Shown here: positions 7,930-17,300 of the stretch, piece by piece | Numbering within the stretch: position 1 is the stretch's first letter | How the letters are laid out: each line of letters starts with the position of its first letter | Assembly (NCBI GenBank): GCA_016000195.1 | Contig: JAECRO010000016.1 | Coordinates: 1-52,916, forward strand | DNA length: 52,916 nt | Reading direction: 5' to 3' | Source: Burkholderiales bacterium | GTDB taxonomy: Bacteria > Pseudomonadota > Gammaproteobacteria > Burkholderiales > Burkholderiaceae_C | Made by a program: the position numbers and the translations under genes | Notes under the pieces: model-generated | What the model was told of the DNA's origin: nothing | Seen by the model: only the letters and a program-made list of their open reading frames with translations | Database searches by the model: none

Positions 7930-9084
7930 ATGTCCGCCGTCTTCGACAAACCTTCCCTTTACCGCCGAGCCCTGCCGCTGCTGCAGGGCTTTGACGGCCT
8001 GCTCGCCTTCGCCGTGTTTCTGCTGGCCTGCGCCGGCCTGCTCATCATGTATTCGTCGGGCTACGACCACGGCACGCGCTTTGCCGATCATGGCCGCAAC
8101 ATGGCTATTGCCGGCGCCATCATGTTCGTGGTGGCGCAGGTTCCGCCGCAGCGGCTGATGGTTTTTGCCGTGCCGCTGTATGTCACCGGCGTGGCGCTGC
8201 TGGTGGCGGTGCTGGCGTTCGGCATCACCAAGAAGGGCGCGCGGCGCTGGCTCAATGTCGGCGTGGTGATCCAGCCCAGCGAAATCCTGAAAATCGCCAT
8301 GCCGCTGATGCTGGCCTGGTGGTTCCAGAAGCGCGAAGGGCAGTTGCGCCCGCTCGATTTTGTTGTCGGACTGGTGCTGCTGGCCTTGCCGGTCGGCCTG
8401 ATCATGAAGCAGCCCGACCTGGGCACGTCGCTGCTGGTGCTGGCCGCCGGCCTGGCGGTGATTTTTTTTGCCGGCCTGAGCTGGAAGCTGATTCTTCCGC
8501 CCGTGCTGCTGGGCGTGGTGGGTATTTCGCTGATCGTCTGGTATGAGCCGCAACTGTGCGCCGACGGCATGCGCTGGCCGGTGCTGCACGACTACCAGCA
8601 GCAGCGCATCTGCACCCTGCTGGACCCGTCGCGCGACCCGCTGGGCAAGGGTTTTCACATCATCCAGGGCATGATCGCGATTGGCTCGGGCGGCGTCTTC
8701 GGCAAGGGCTTCATGGCCGGCACGCAGACGCACCTGGAGTTCATTCCCGAGCGCACCACCGACTTCATCTTCGCGGCGTATTCCGAGGAATTCGGCCTGA
8801 TCGGCAACCTGCTGCTGATCTCGGGCTTTCTGTTCCTGATTTTTCGCGGCCTGGCGATTGCCATGGACGCGCCCAGCATGTTTTCGCGGCTGCTGGCCGG
8901 CGCGCTGACGATGATTTTCTTCACCTACGCCTTCGTTAACATGGGCATGGTCAGCGGTATTTTGCCGGTGGTGGGCGTTCCCTTGCCCTTCATCAGCTAC
9001 GGCGGCACGGCCATGGTGACGCTGGGGCTCGCCATCGGCATGCTGATGTCGATTGCCAAGTCCAAGCGGCTGATGCAGACATAG
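7930..9084 (+). CDS. rodA: Peptidoglycan glycosyltransferase RodA (SEDS family)
   Basis: RodA polymerises glycan strands for cell elongation together with PBP2. The 384-residue integral membrane protein has about ten hydrophobic segments. SEDS signatures are visible: LLIMYSSGYDHG near the N-terminus, GARRWLNVGVVIQPSEILKI, MKQPDLGTSLLVLAAGLAVIF with the conserved aspartate, EFIPERTTDFIFAAYSEEFG, and MGMVSGILPVVGVPLPFISYGG at the C-terminus. ATG 7930 (MSAVFDKPSLYRRALPLL) is preferred over an upstream in-frame start at 7915. No mreBCD or mrdA genes are in the window; they usually lie just upstream of rodA, so this copy appears separated or the cluster is arranged differently. Confidence 0.95.
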   Translation: MSAVFDKPSLYRRALPLLQGFDGLLAFAVFLLACAGLLIMYSSGYDHGTRFADHGRNMAIAGAIMFVVAQVPPQRLMVFAVPLYVTGVALLVAVLAFGITKKGARRWLNVGVVIQPSEILKIAMPLMLAWWFQKREGQLRPLDFVVGLVLLALPVGLIMKQPDLGTSLLVLAAGLAVIFFAGLSWKLILPPVLLGVVGISLIVWYEPQLCADGMRWPVLHDYQQQRICTLLDPSRDPLGKGFHIIQGMIAIGSGGVFGKGFMAGTQTHLEFIPERTTDFIFAAYSEEFGLIGNLLLISGFLFLIFRGLAIAMDAPSMFSRLLAGALTMIFFTYAFVNMGMVSGILPVVGVPLPFISYGGTAMVTLGLAIGMLMSIAKSKRLMQT

Positions 9085-9086
9085 GG

Positions 9087-9180
9087 ATGTAGCCCCCACG
9101 CTCCCCACTTCGTGTGGTTCGCTGCCCCCCGAGGGGGCCGCTGCGCCTGCGGCCCGGCAAAGCCGGTTCCGCGGCCCTGG
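9087..9180. repeat. G+C-rich intergenic repeat, copy 1
   Basis: This element contains the palindromic core ctgccccccgagggggcc (9122-9139) followed by ctgcgcctgcgg. A second copy with the same core and flank is at 24986-25072. Each lies just upstream of a plus-strand gene (tldD here, prmA there). Confidence 0.75.
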
Positions 9181-9251
9181 CTGGAATGGAACTGCCACCT
9201 CTATGCCTCCGGCCATCACCTCCATGGTCAACAACGCAGGATGACTCTGCC

Positions 9252-9257
9252 TACAAT
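9252..9257 (+). promoter_or_regulatory. -10-like hexamer TACAAT before tldD
   Basis: TACAAT lies six bases before the chosen ATG at 9264. No Shine-Dalgarno sequence lies between them, so a leaderless transcript is possible. Confidence 0.35.
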
Positions 9258-9263
9258 GACTGG

Positions 9264-10790
9264 ATGACCTCACTCAACTCCGCCGCCGCCTCCGTTCGCC
9301 AAACCAATGTCTCCGGGCGTCCGCCGGCCCGGCCCACCAAGGATTCCACCTCCGGGCGCCTGGCCATTGCGCAAAAGCTGCTGCTGACGCCCTTTGGCCT
9401 GGACGAAGCCGCCCTGAGCCGCGCCCTGGGCGAGATCACTTCGTATGGCGTGGACGATGCCGACCTGTATTTCCAGTACACCCGCAGCGAAGGCTGGAGC
9501 CTGGAAGAAGGCATCGTCAAGACCGGCTCCTTCAGCATTGACCAGGGCGTCGGCGTGCGCGCCGTGAGCGGCGAAAAAACCGCCTTTGCCTATTCCGACG
9601 ATATTTCCGAAGCCTCGCTGCTCGATGCCGCGCGCACCGTGCGCAGCATCTCGGCGGCCGCCAGGTCCGGCCGCGTCAAGACGCCGGCGCGCAAGGTGGC
9701 CAGCAGCCGCTCGCTCTACCGCGACCTGGACCCGATTGCCACGCTCGACAGCACCGCCAAGGTCGAGCTGCTCGGCAAGGTCGAAAAGCTCGCCAAGGCC
9801 AAGGATCCGCGCATTGTGCAGGTGATGGCCGGCCTTGCCAGCGAATACGACGTGGTGATGGTGGCGCGCGCCGACGGCACGCTGGCCGCCGACGTGCGCC
9901 CGCTGGTGCGCCTGAGCGTGACGGTGATCGCCGAGCAGAAAGGCCGGCGCGAAGTCGGCACGGGCGGCGGTGGCGGCCGTTTTGGCCTGGCGTATTTCGA
10001 CGACACGCAAATCCGCCAGTACGTCGATGCCGCCGTGAACGCGGCCCTGACCAACCTGGAGGCGCGCTCCGCGCCGGCCGGCCAGATGACCGTGGTGCTC
10101 GGCTCGGGCTGGCCCGGCATCCTGCTGCACGAAGCCATCGGCCACGGCCTTGAAGGCGACTTCAACCGCAAGGGTTCCAGCACATTCTCGGGCCGCATCG
10201 GCGAGCGCGTGGCCGCCAAGGGCGTGACGGTGCTCGACGACGGCACGATTGCCGACCGCCGGGGTTCGCTCAACATCGACGACGAGGGCAATGCCAGCCA
10301 GCGCAACGTGCTGATCAAGGACGGCATCCTGAAGGGCTACATCCAGGATTCGATGAATGCGCGCCTGATGAACGTCAAGCCCACCGGCAACGGCCGGCGC
10401 GAAAGCTACGCCCATGTGCCGCTGCCGCGCATGACCAACACCTACATGCTGGGCGGCGACAAGGCGCCCGAGGAAATCATCGCCAGCATCAAGAAAGGCC
10501 TGTACGCCAGCAACTTTGCCGGCGGCCAGGTGGACATCACCTCGGGCAAGTTCGTGTTCTCGGCCAGCGAAGCCTTCTGGGTTGAAAACGGCAAGATCCT
10601 TTACCCGGTCAAGGGCGCGACGATTGTCGGCAACGGCCCCGATGTGCTGACCCGCGTGACGATGATCGGCAACGACATGCGGCTTGACAGCGGCGTCGGC
10701 ACCTGCGGCAAGGAAGGCCAGAGCGTGCCGGTCGGCGTCGGCCAGCCGACGCTGCGCATTGACGGCCTGACCGTGGGCGGCACCGCCTGA
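9264..10790 (+). CDS. tldD: Metalloprotease TldD
   Basis: TldD pairs with TldE/PmbA to form a zinc protease that degrades small unfolded peptides and matures some ribosomally made peptides. The 508-residue protein has the zinc motif HEAIGHGLEGDFNRKG (HExxxH) at about residues 289-304. Other TldD signatures are YFQYTRSEGWSLEEGIVKTG, VGVRAVSGEKTAFAYSDDI, SYAHVPLPRMTNTYMLGG and GGQVDITSGKFVFSASEAFW. ATG 9264 is chosen because the residues upstream of it in the open frame derive from the intergenic repeat. PmbA is not in the window. The next gene is the low-G+C methylase, an apparent insertion between tldD and aroG. Confidence 0.95.
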   Translation: MTSLNSAAASVRQTNVSGRPPARPTKDSTSGRLAIAQKLLLTPFGLDEAALSRALGEITSYGVDDADLYFQYTRSEGWSLEEGIVKTGSFSIDQGVGVRAVSGEKTAFAYSDDISEASLLDAARTVRSISAAARSGRVKTPARKVASSRSLYRDLDPIATLDSTAKVELLGKVEKLAKAKDPRIVQVMAGLASEYDVVMVARADGTLAADVRPLVRLSVTVIAEQKGRREVGTGGGGGRFGLAYFDDTQIRQYVDAAVNAALTNLEARSAPAGQMTVVLGSGWPGILLHEAIGHGLEGDFNRKGSSTFSGRIGERVAAKGVTVLDDGTIADRRGSLNIDDEGNASQRNVLIKDGILKGYIQDSMNARLMNVKPTGNGRRESYAHVPLPRMTNTYMLGGDKAPEEIIASIKKGLYASNFAGGQVDITSGKFVFSASEAFWVENGKILYPVKGATIVGNGPDVLTRVTMIGNDMRLDSGVGTCGKEGQSVPVGVGQPTLRIDGLTVGGTA

Positions 10791-10816
10791 GTCCAATTTA
10801 TACAGAAAGAGACTCC

Positions 10817-11803
10817 ATGCGAAGAGACCCCCATCAATTGGAGTCAGAGATTTTTGATGAATTTGAAGAGAATGCCCGTGCGGTAATCTTTGATGGTTCT
10901 TGTGAAAAATTCCTTGCTTCCATTCCCGATGAAACTATTCAACTGATCGTAACGTCGCCTCCCTATAACCTTGGGAAAACTTATGAGAAGCGTGTTCACC
11001 TTGATGAGTATTTAAAATGGCAGGAGCAAATAATTGCTGAATGTGTCAGGGTGCTTGCTCCATCGGGAAGTATTTGCTGGCAAGTCGGTAATTTTGTGAT
11101 CAATGGCGAAATTATTCCTCTGGATATTGTTTTGTATCCATTTTTTGCCAAACATGGGTTGAAACTGCGCAATCGAATCGTTTGGCATTTTGAGCATGGC
11201 TTGCATTGCTCCAAAAGATTATCTGGCCGGCACGAAACCATTATGTGGTTTACTAAATCCGAAGATTACAAATTTGATCTGGATAAAATTCGTGTGCCTC
11301 AAAAATACCCCGGTAAGCGTCATTTCAAAGGGCCAAAGGCTGGTCAGCTTTCTGGCAATCCGCTGGGCAAGAACCCGGGAGATGTTTGGGTTTTTCCTAA
11401 CGTGAAGAACAACCATGTGGAAAAGACCGTTCATCCCTGCCAGTTTCCCGTTGAACTGGTGGACCGCTTGGTGCTTTCGCTAACTGATAAAAATGACTGG
11501 GTGCTGGATCCGTTCCTGGGAGTGGGTACGACCGTGGCTTCTGCTGTACTTCGGGGTCGGCGCGGCTGTGGCTCTGAAAAAATGAAGGAGTATGTCGAGA
11601 TTGCGCGTGAACGTGTTCAAAAGGCGATTGATGGAGTTTTACCAGTAAGGCCCATGAATACGCCTGTTTATGATCCCGCCAATGCAGGGAAGTCCCTGAC
11701 CCATAACAGTTGGACGCTGGTTGATGACAAGGATTCCTGGAACCAGATCAATCTTGTCGAGGAAGTGCGTGTTGCAGGTTGGAGTAAAAGTGAAGATTGT
11801 TAA
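10817..11803 (+). CDS. Type II DNA methyltransferase (TSPPY, likely N4-cytosine), BstYI-type system
   Basis: The 328-residue protein has the catalytic motif IV TSPPYNLGKTYEKR (about residues 47-60) ahead of the AdoMet-binding motif I, here DPFLGVGTTVASAVLRGRRG (about 232-251). This is the beta-class order. A serine/threonine before PPY is typical of N4-cytosine and some N6-adenine enzymes; N4-cytosine is favoured given the BstYI-like partner. The gene overlaps the endonuclease start by 14 bases and presumably protects the host from it. Its G+C content is visibly lower than the neighbours', consistent with horizontal transfer. No controller protein gene is seen. Confidence 0.92.
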   Translation: MRRDPHQLESEIFDEFEENARAVIFDGSCEKFLASIPDETIQLIVTSPPYNLGKTYEKRVHLDEYLKWQEQIIAECVRVLAPSGSICWQVGNFVINGEIIPLDIVLYPFFAKHGLKLRNRIVWHFEHGLHCSKRLSGRHETIMWFTKSEDYKFDLDKIRVPQKYPGKRHFKGPKAGQLSGNPLGKNPGDVWVFPNVKNNHVEKTVHPCQFPVELVDRLVLSLTDKNDWVLDPFLGVGTTVASAVLRGRRGCGSEKMKEYVEIARERVQKAIDGVLPVRPMNTPVYDPANAGKSLTHNSWTLVDDKDSWNQINLVEEVRVAGWSKSEDC

Positions 11804-12401
11804 AACGTACTCTCATCTGAATGGGCTCGAATATCTATTGGTTCACAAACCCGGCCTCTGGACGGAAATTCAGGATGTCATCGCAAGTGTTGATGCTGCC
11901 ATTTGTCTCACCAAGGTGAGCAAGGAAGTAAGAATGAAGGGGCAAACAAAGTACAGTCCCATTGATTTGAATCGGGAATTTCACGAGCAGTTGCAGCAGC
12001 GTTCCTGGTCTGAAAGCCGCGTGACTTATTGGGTGACAGACGATGAACGATTGATCCGGCAGACTTTGCCGATGTCTGCGGCAGAGCAAAAAGCAGTGAT
12101 TGTCCAGGCCGGGAAAACACCCATCATGAGCTACAACCAGACTGACTTTGTCAAGGACCGAGTCGCCATCGAGGTGCAGTTCGGGAAGTACGCTTTTGTC
12201 GCCTATGACCTGTTTGTCAAACACCTGGCGTTTTATGTACGGGATCAAATTGATGTAGGCATTGAAATTCTGCCAATGAAGTCCCTTCAGGCAAAAATGT
12301 CATCAGGACCGGGCTATTACGAGGGCGAGCTTTACAACGTGATACGCAACGGGCGAGGCGTTCCTTCAGTTCCGCTTGTCATCATTGGAATTGCTCCTTG
12401 A
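11790..12401 (+). CDS. BstYI/BglII-family type II restriction endonuclease (predicted RGATCY)
   Basis: Starting from GTG 11790, with GGAG five bases upstream, the protein is 203 residues, the length recalled for BstYI. The N-terminus KIVKTYSHLNGLEYLLVH and the core SYNQTDFVKDRVAIEVQFGK closely resemble that enzyme. In BglII and BstYI the active site is Asp...Glu-x-Gln rather than the usual Glu-x-Lys; here it reads KDRVAIEVQ. The C-terminal YYEGELYNVIRNGRGVP also fits. BstYI cuts R^GATCY, so the same or a GATC-core target is inferred. The first 14 bases overlap the methylase, ensuring coupled expression. G+C is low, like the methylase. A longer start at 11721 is rejected. Confidence 0.93.
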   Translation: MKIVKTYSHLNGLEYLLVHKPGLWTEIQDVIASVDAAICLTKVSKEVRMKGQTKYSPIDLNREFHEQLQQRSWSESRVTYWVTDDERLIRQTLPMSAAEQKAVIVQAGKTPIMSYNQTDFVKDRVAIEVQFGKYAFVAYDLFVKHLAFYVRDQIDVGIEILPMKSLQAKMSSGPGYYEGELYNVIRNGRGVPSVPLVIIGIAP

Positions 12402-12423
12402 ATCCTGTGCTACATTCCAGAAG

Positions 12424-12483
12424 ATGAATTCTGCAACGTTTTCTTTTGCTTATTTTTGGACTCTCAAGCGCCGCCGGCGGTAG
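12424..12483 (+). CDS. Aromatic leader peptide of aroG attenuator
   Basis: A 19-codon ORF, MNSATFSFAYFWTLKRRRR, lies about 140 bases upstream of aroG. It has three Phe, one Tyr and one Trp codons within seven positions (FSFAYFW, 12439-12459). Its last codons and stop overlap the segment 12474-12481 (CCGGCGGT), which is complementary to the 5' arm of the downstream terminator (ACCGCCGG, 12528-12535). This is the logic of ribosome-mediated attenuation. A ribosome stalled on scarce aromatic codons would leave 12474-12481 free to form an antiterminator; a ribosome reaching the stop would cover it and let the terminator form. It was recognised from sequence; no database check was possible. Confidence 0.8.
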   Translation: MNSATFSFAYFWTLKRRRR

Positions 12484-12525
12484 AGAGACTTTCGCATAAG
12501 CACTAAAAACGCAACGAATCTCCAA

Positions 12526-12555
12526 AAACCGCCGGCCACCCGGCGGTTTTTTTTT
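12526..12555 (+). terminator. Intrinsic terminator/attenuator upstream of aroG
   Basis: A 10-bp perfect stem (aaaccgccgg, 12526-12535; ccggcggttt, 12540-12549) with loop ccac is followed by a run of nine T (12547-12555, partly within the stem). It lies 71 bases before the aroG ATG, downstream of the aromatic leader peptide, so it fits an attenuator better than a plain terminator for the restriction operon. It could do both. Confidence 0.85.
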
Positions 12556-12625
12556 GCCCATACCGATTTGCCAATCCCGTGAAATCCCTGAATCAGTTCT
12601 GAAATCTTCAAAAAGGAAGCCTGTG

Positions 12626-13747
12626 ATGAATACCAACCCCACCGCCACCAGCCCAAGCTGGCATGCGAACGTCGAAAAAACCAGCAAGACCGACGACAAA
12701 CGCATCAAGGACATCACCGTGCTACCCCCTCCCGAGCATCTCATCCGCTTTTTCCCGATTGCGGGCACCGCCGTCGAATCGCTGATCACCCAGACCCGCC
12801 AGAACATTCACAACATCATGGCCGGCACCGACGACCGCCTGCTGGTGGTAATTGGCCCGTGCTCGATCCACGACCCGATGGCCGCGCTCGACTATGCCCG
12901 CCGCCTGGCCGTGCAGCGCAAGAAATACGCCGGAACGCTGGAAATCGTCATGCGCGTGTACTTTGAAAAGCCGCGCACCACCGTCGGCTGGAAGGGACTG
13001 ATCAACGACCCCTACCTCGACGAAACCTTTCGCATCGACGAAGGCCTGCGCATCGCCCGCCAGTTGCTGATCGACATCAACCGCCTGGACGTGCCGGCCG
13101 GCAGCGAGTTCCTGGACGTGATTTCCCCGCAGTACATCGGCGACCTGATTTCCTGGGGCGCGATTGGCGCGCGCACCACCGAAAGCCAGGTGCACCGCGA
13201 ACTGGCTTCGGGCCTGTCGGCGCCGATTGGCTTCAAGAACGGCACCGACGGCAACATCCGCATTGCCACCGACGCCATCCAGGCGGCGGCGCGCGGCCAC
13301 CATTTCCTGTCGGTCCACAAAAACGGCCAGGTCGCGATTGTGCAGACCAACGGCAACAAGGACTGCCACGTCATCCTGCGCGGCGGCAAGGCGCCCAACT
13401 ACGACGCCGCCAGCGTTGCCGCTGCCTGCAAGGCGCTTTTTGCCGCAGGCCTGCCCGCCACGCTGATGGTCGATTGCAGCCATGCCAACAGCTCCAAGCA
13501 GCATGAAAAGCAGATCGACGTGGCGCGCGACATCGCGGCCCAGATCGCCGGCGGCTCGCGCAACGTGTTCGGCCTGATGGTTGAAAGCCACCTGAAGGCA
13601 GGCGCGCAAAAGTTCACCGCCGGCAAGGACGATGTCCGGATACTCGAATACGGCCAGAGCATCACCGATGCCTGCCTGGGCTGGGACGACTCGCTGGCCA
13701 TGCTGGAGTCCCTGTCGGCAGCTGTGGAAGTGCGTCGGGCAAAATGA
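12626..13747 (+). CDS. aroG: 3-Deoxy-7-phosphoheptulonate (DAHP) synthase
   Basis: This enzyme condenses phosphoenolpyruvate and erythrose 4-phosphate, the entry step to Phe, Tyr and Trp. The 373-residue protein matches the AroF/G/H class: LVVIGPCSIHDPMAALDYARRL, MRVYFEKPRTTVGWKGLINDP, GARTTESQVHRELASGLSAPIGFKNGTDG (in parts) and MVDCSHANSSKQH are conserved active-site and metal-binding segments. The start ATG at 12626 is preceded by AAGGAAG. Feedback residues cannot be assigned to Phe, Tyr or Trp by eye, so the symbol is for the family. The leader peptide and attenuator upstream imply control by aromatic aminoacyl-tRNA levels. It lies between two restriction loci. Confidence 0.95.
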   Translation: MNTNPTATSPSWHANVEKTSKTDDKRIKDITVLPPPEHLIRFFPIAGTAVESLITQTRQNIHNIMAGTDDRLLVVIGPCSIHDPMAALDYARRLAVQRKKYAGTLEIVMRVYFEKPRTTVGWKGLINDPYLDETFRIDEGLRIARQLLIDINRLDVPAGSEFLDVISPQYIGDLISWGAIGARTTESQVHRELASGLSAPIGFKNGTDGNIRIATDAIQAAARGHHFLSVHKNGQVAIVQTNGNKDCHVILRGGKAPNYDAASVAAACKALFAAGLPATLMVDCSHANSSKQHEKQIDVARDIAAQIAGGSRNVFGLMVESHLKAGAQKFTAGKDDVRILEYGQSITDACLGWDDSLAMLESLSAAVEVRRAK

Positions 13748-13873
13748 TGAACGGCGCCCGGCGCACCGACGGGCGCGCGGGTGCGTCGCCGGGTTCCTGC
13801 CAGTTGCCGCGAAATGGCGGGCCGCTGAACCCGGCGCCGGGATTCATCAGCATCACTTTTTCAGGAAACCATC

Positions 13874-14185
13874 ATGCATCGTGAAGTCAGTGTCACCTTC
13901 AAAAACCAGGCCCCTGTGCAAATTGAGCTGCATGACGCGGAACCCATGCCCAACGAGGCCGCGCGCCGCTGGCTGGACGAGCAGTTCACCCAGATGGGCT
14001 GCGAGCCGCTGCGCCCTACCGGCAAGCTGCTGACCGCCGACAAGGTGGTGGTGGTGGCCGAGGCCGCCGGTCCGGGCAAGTTTGCCGATGCCCAGTGGGC
14101 GCAGACCTTTGCCCGCGCGGCCAGCGCGGCCCTGGGCCGGCCGATGGTCAACATCGACGTGACGGCCTTGAGCATCAGCTATTGA
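13874..14185 (+). CDS. Conserved hypothetical protein, 103 residues
   Basis: The ORF starts MHREVSVTFKNQAPVQIELH, preceded by a weak AGGAAACC ribosome-binding region. The protein looks like a small alpha/beta domain: an amphipathic strand (VSVTFKNQ), a helix with EAARRWLDEQFTQMG, a strand DKVVVVAEAAG, and a second helix WAQTFARAASAALG before a final strand MVNIDVTALSISY. No signal peptide, membrane helix or metal motif is seen. Codon usage matches the surrounding core genome, unlike the restriction genes nearby, so it probably belongs with aroG (126-base gap). Function not recognised. Confidence 0.75.
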   Translation: MHREVSVTFKNQAPVQIELHDAEPMPNEAARRWLDEQFTQMGCEPLRPTGKLLTADKVVVVAEAAGPGKFADAQWAQTFARAASAALGRPMVNIDVTALSISY

Positions 14186-14230
14186 GGCGATGTCCGGGGC
14201 GGCGCACGGCCGCAACTGAAAACGCTTTGA

Positions 14231-14290
14231 TTTGCTATTGATATGATAGCTTGCTGCGCTTGTTCATACTGGCCTTGAAGGCCAAAACAT
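14231..14290. repeat. Dispersed intergenic repeat, copy C
   Basis: tttgctattgatatgatagc is followed by a diverged ttgctgcgcttgttcatact and a ggccttgaaggcc palindrome. It belongs to the same family as copies A-H and lies between the hypothetical gene at 13874 and the large nuclease-methylase gene. Confidence 0.6.
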
Positions 14291-14380
14291 CCATGAATGG
14301 CGTGAGTGAAGCCTTAAATCGGCACCCGGGGCCGCACGGTTGGCCTGCTTCTTTCGCGCCGGCTTCGCGCACCTTTAAAC

Positions 14381-17300
14381 TTGGTTGATTTCACACGTTA
14401 TCAGGCGCAGCACACCATGCAAGGGCAACTCTTTACCCAGGATTTTTTGACCCGTGGCGTGCTGGAAACACCGCCTTGCCAAGGTCTGAGCGAACCCGCT
14501 TTTGCAGGATTCGCTGATGCCCTGCGCGGCATTTTCAAGGGCCTGGACGGCGCTTCCACGATCAACGAGGCGCAGACCGAGCAGCTCGTCATCAACAAGG
14601 TTCTGGCCGAACTTGGCTGGGCCGATGACACCCTGCCGCAAGTCAACGCCGACCCCAAGGGCCGCGAAGCCGTGCCCGACTGCCTGCTGTTCGCCTCGTC
14701 CCAGGCCAAGGCCGCCGCGCTGGCCGAGTCCAGGGACGACCGCCGCTACCGCCACGGCCTGGCCATCCTGGAGGCCAAGCGCTGGCTGCGTCCGCTGGAC
14801 CGGGGCGACGGCAAGGACGTGTTTGACCCCGACGCCCCGTCGTCGCAAATGCTGCGCTACCTGAGCCGTGTCGATGTCGCCTCTGACCGCGCCGTCAAAT
14901 GGGGCATGCTCACCAACGGCGCGGTGTGGCGGCTGTACTGGCAGGATGCCCGCTCGCGCGCCGAAGAATTTTTTGAGATTGACCTGGCCGCCGCGCTCGG
15001 CTTGCCTGGCGTTCAGCACGACATCGACGACATCGTGCCCGCGCATGCCCTGCGCCTTTTTCATCTGTTCTTCAGCCGCAGCGCCTTTTTGCCGCAGGAC
15101 TGGGACGCGGCGGGCCGCAGCTTTCACGCCTACGCCCTGAACGAAGCGCGGCTGTATGAAGAAAAGGTCTCGCAAGACCTGGGCACGCGCGTGTTTGGCG
15201 AGATTTTTCCGCAGCTGGCCGATGCGCTGGCGCGTGGCGACCTGCATGCCCAGACGCATTCAGTCGGCACTGGCCAGTTCAGCCGCCCGCAGTTCACGCC
15301 CGGCTATCTGGACGAGGTGCGCGAAGCCGCGCTGGTGCTGCTGTACCGCCTGCTGTTCATGTTTTACGCCGAAGACCGCCAGCTGCTGCCGGTGCGCGAT
15401 GCGCGCTATGCGCCCTATAGCGTGCGCCGCCTGCGCGAAGAAGTGCGCGACAAGGTAGAGGCGGGAACCCGGTTTTCAAAAACCATGACGCCCATCTGGC
15501 AGTCCTTGCAAGGCGTCTTTGAGCTGATTGACAAGGGCGACGACGACGTGGGCATGCCCGCCTACAACGGCGGCCTGTTTGAGCGCGCCCGCGCGCCGCT
15601 GCTGGCGCGTACCAAGGTGCCTGATGCGGTGATGGCGCCCATCATCGACGCCCTGTCGCGCCGCACCGAAGACCTGCTGCACGGCTGGATCAACTACCGC
15701 GACCTGGCCGTGGCGCATCTGGGCGGCATCTACGAGCGGCTGCTCGAATACAGCCTGGTGCATGAAGTGCAGGCCCGGGACGACTACAAGGACAGGCCCG
15801 AGATCAACCGCATCATCGCCGCCCCGGCCAGCTTTGCGCGCAAGGTGTCGGGCAGCTACTACACGCACGATGATCTGGTGCGGCTGGTGCTGCGCGAATC
15901 GGTCGGCCTGCTGGCCGACGAGCGCATGGCCGCGTTTGAAAGCCACATCGATAAAGGGGTGAAAAAAGGCTCGCTCAACCCCGGCGACTGGGACGCGCTG
16001 GACGCGCTGGACCCGGCCAGCCGGATTCTGGAACTGAAAATTTGCGACCCGGCCATGGGCAGCGGCCATTTTCTGGTGGCGCTGGTCGATGACCTGGCCG
16101 ACCGCGTGCTGGAGGCCATCACCACCGCCACGCACCGGGTCAACGCCCAGCCCTGGGCCGCGCACCTGGTGGAAACCGGCCGCCCGTGGCAAAGCCCGGT
16201 GCTGGCGCGCATTGCGCAGATTCGCCGCAGCATCAAAACCACCGCCAAAGACCGGGGCTGGGCCGTGACCGATGCGCAGCTTGATGACCGGCACATCGTG
16301 CGCCGCATGGTGTTGAAGAAAAGCATTTTTGGCGTTGATAAAAACCCCATGGCCGTCGAGCTGGCCAAGACCGCCCTGTGGCTGCACACCTTCACCGTCG
16401 GCGCGCCGCTGAGCTTTCTGGACCATCACCTCAAAGTCGGCGACAGCCTGCACGGCGAGCGCCTGCCGCAGGTGCAGCGCAACTTGCAGGAGCTGGGCGC
16501 GCTGCTGCTGCAAAGCGAGTTTGACCGGCTGGCGCTGGCCGCGCGCAACCTGGCCCAGGTGGCGGACTTGACCGATGTGGACATTGCCGAGGCGCAGCTC
16601 TCCAAAAAGCTGGCGCACGAGGCCGCCGCGCAGGTGGCGCCGGTTCACGCCGTGCTCGACTTCTGGCGTGCGATGCGCTGGCTGGCGCCCGGCTGGCCGG
16701 TGCAAAAGCTCAGCCAGTTGCCGCGCCTGCTGAAGCTGCCCGCTGACCCCGAGGCCCGCAGCGCTGAAATCAAGGCCGGCAAGCATCCTGAATACGCCGC
16801 GCTGCTGCGCCTGTTCGACCCCAACCACAACCTTGTCACCGTGCTGGCCGCCGGGCAGGTCGCGGGCGATGACGCGGCCAGCCGCGCCGCCAATGCGCTG
16901 ATGGCCAGAGCCCGCGCCCTGGCCGGGCGCGAAACCTTCTTTCACTGGTGGACCAGCTTTCCGACCGTGTTTGGCGCCGGCTCCAGCAACGGCTTTGACG
17001 CCGTGATTGGCAACCCGCCGTGGGACCGCATCAAGCTGCAGGAAGTCGAGTGGTTCTCGGAGCGGGTTCCGGCCATTGCCGCGCAGCCCAGAGCCGCCGA
17101 CCGTAAAAAAATGATTGCCGCGCTGCAGCACGTCAAGATGAACCAGACCGGCCTTCATGCGCCGCCCGTGGTGAACTGGTGGGCGCAGTATCAGGACGCC
17201 GCCGGGCGCGCCGAGACCAACGCCCGCGTGCTGGGCAACGGCAAGCAGGGCGCGGGCGACTACCCGCTGCTGGGCGGCGGCGATGTCAACCTCTACAGCC

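Noticed and set aside
7888-9273. 461-codon minus-strand ORF opposite rodA
   Set aside because: His/Gln-rich antisense of a membrane protein gene; no independent features.
11721-11789. Upstream extension of the restriction endonuclease (ATG 11721)
   Set aside because: GTG 11790 has a GGAG site at the right spacing and gives the 203-residue length and N-terminus of BstYI-like enzymes.
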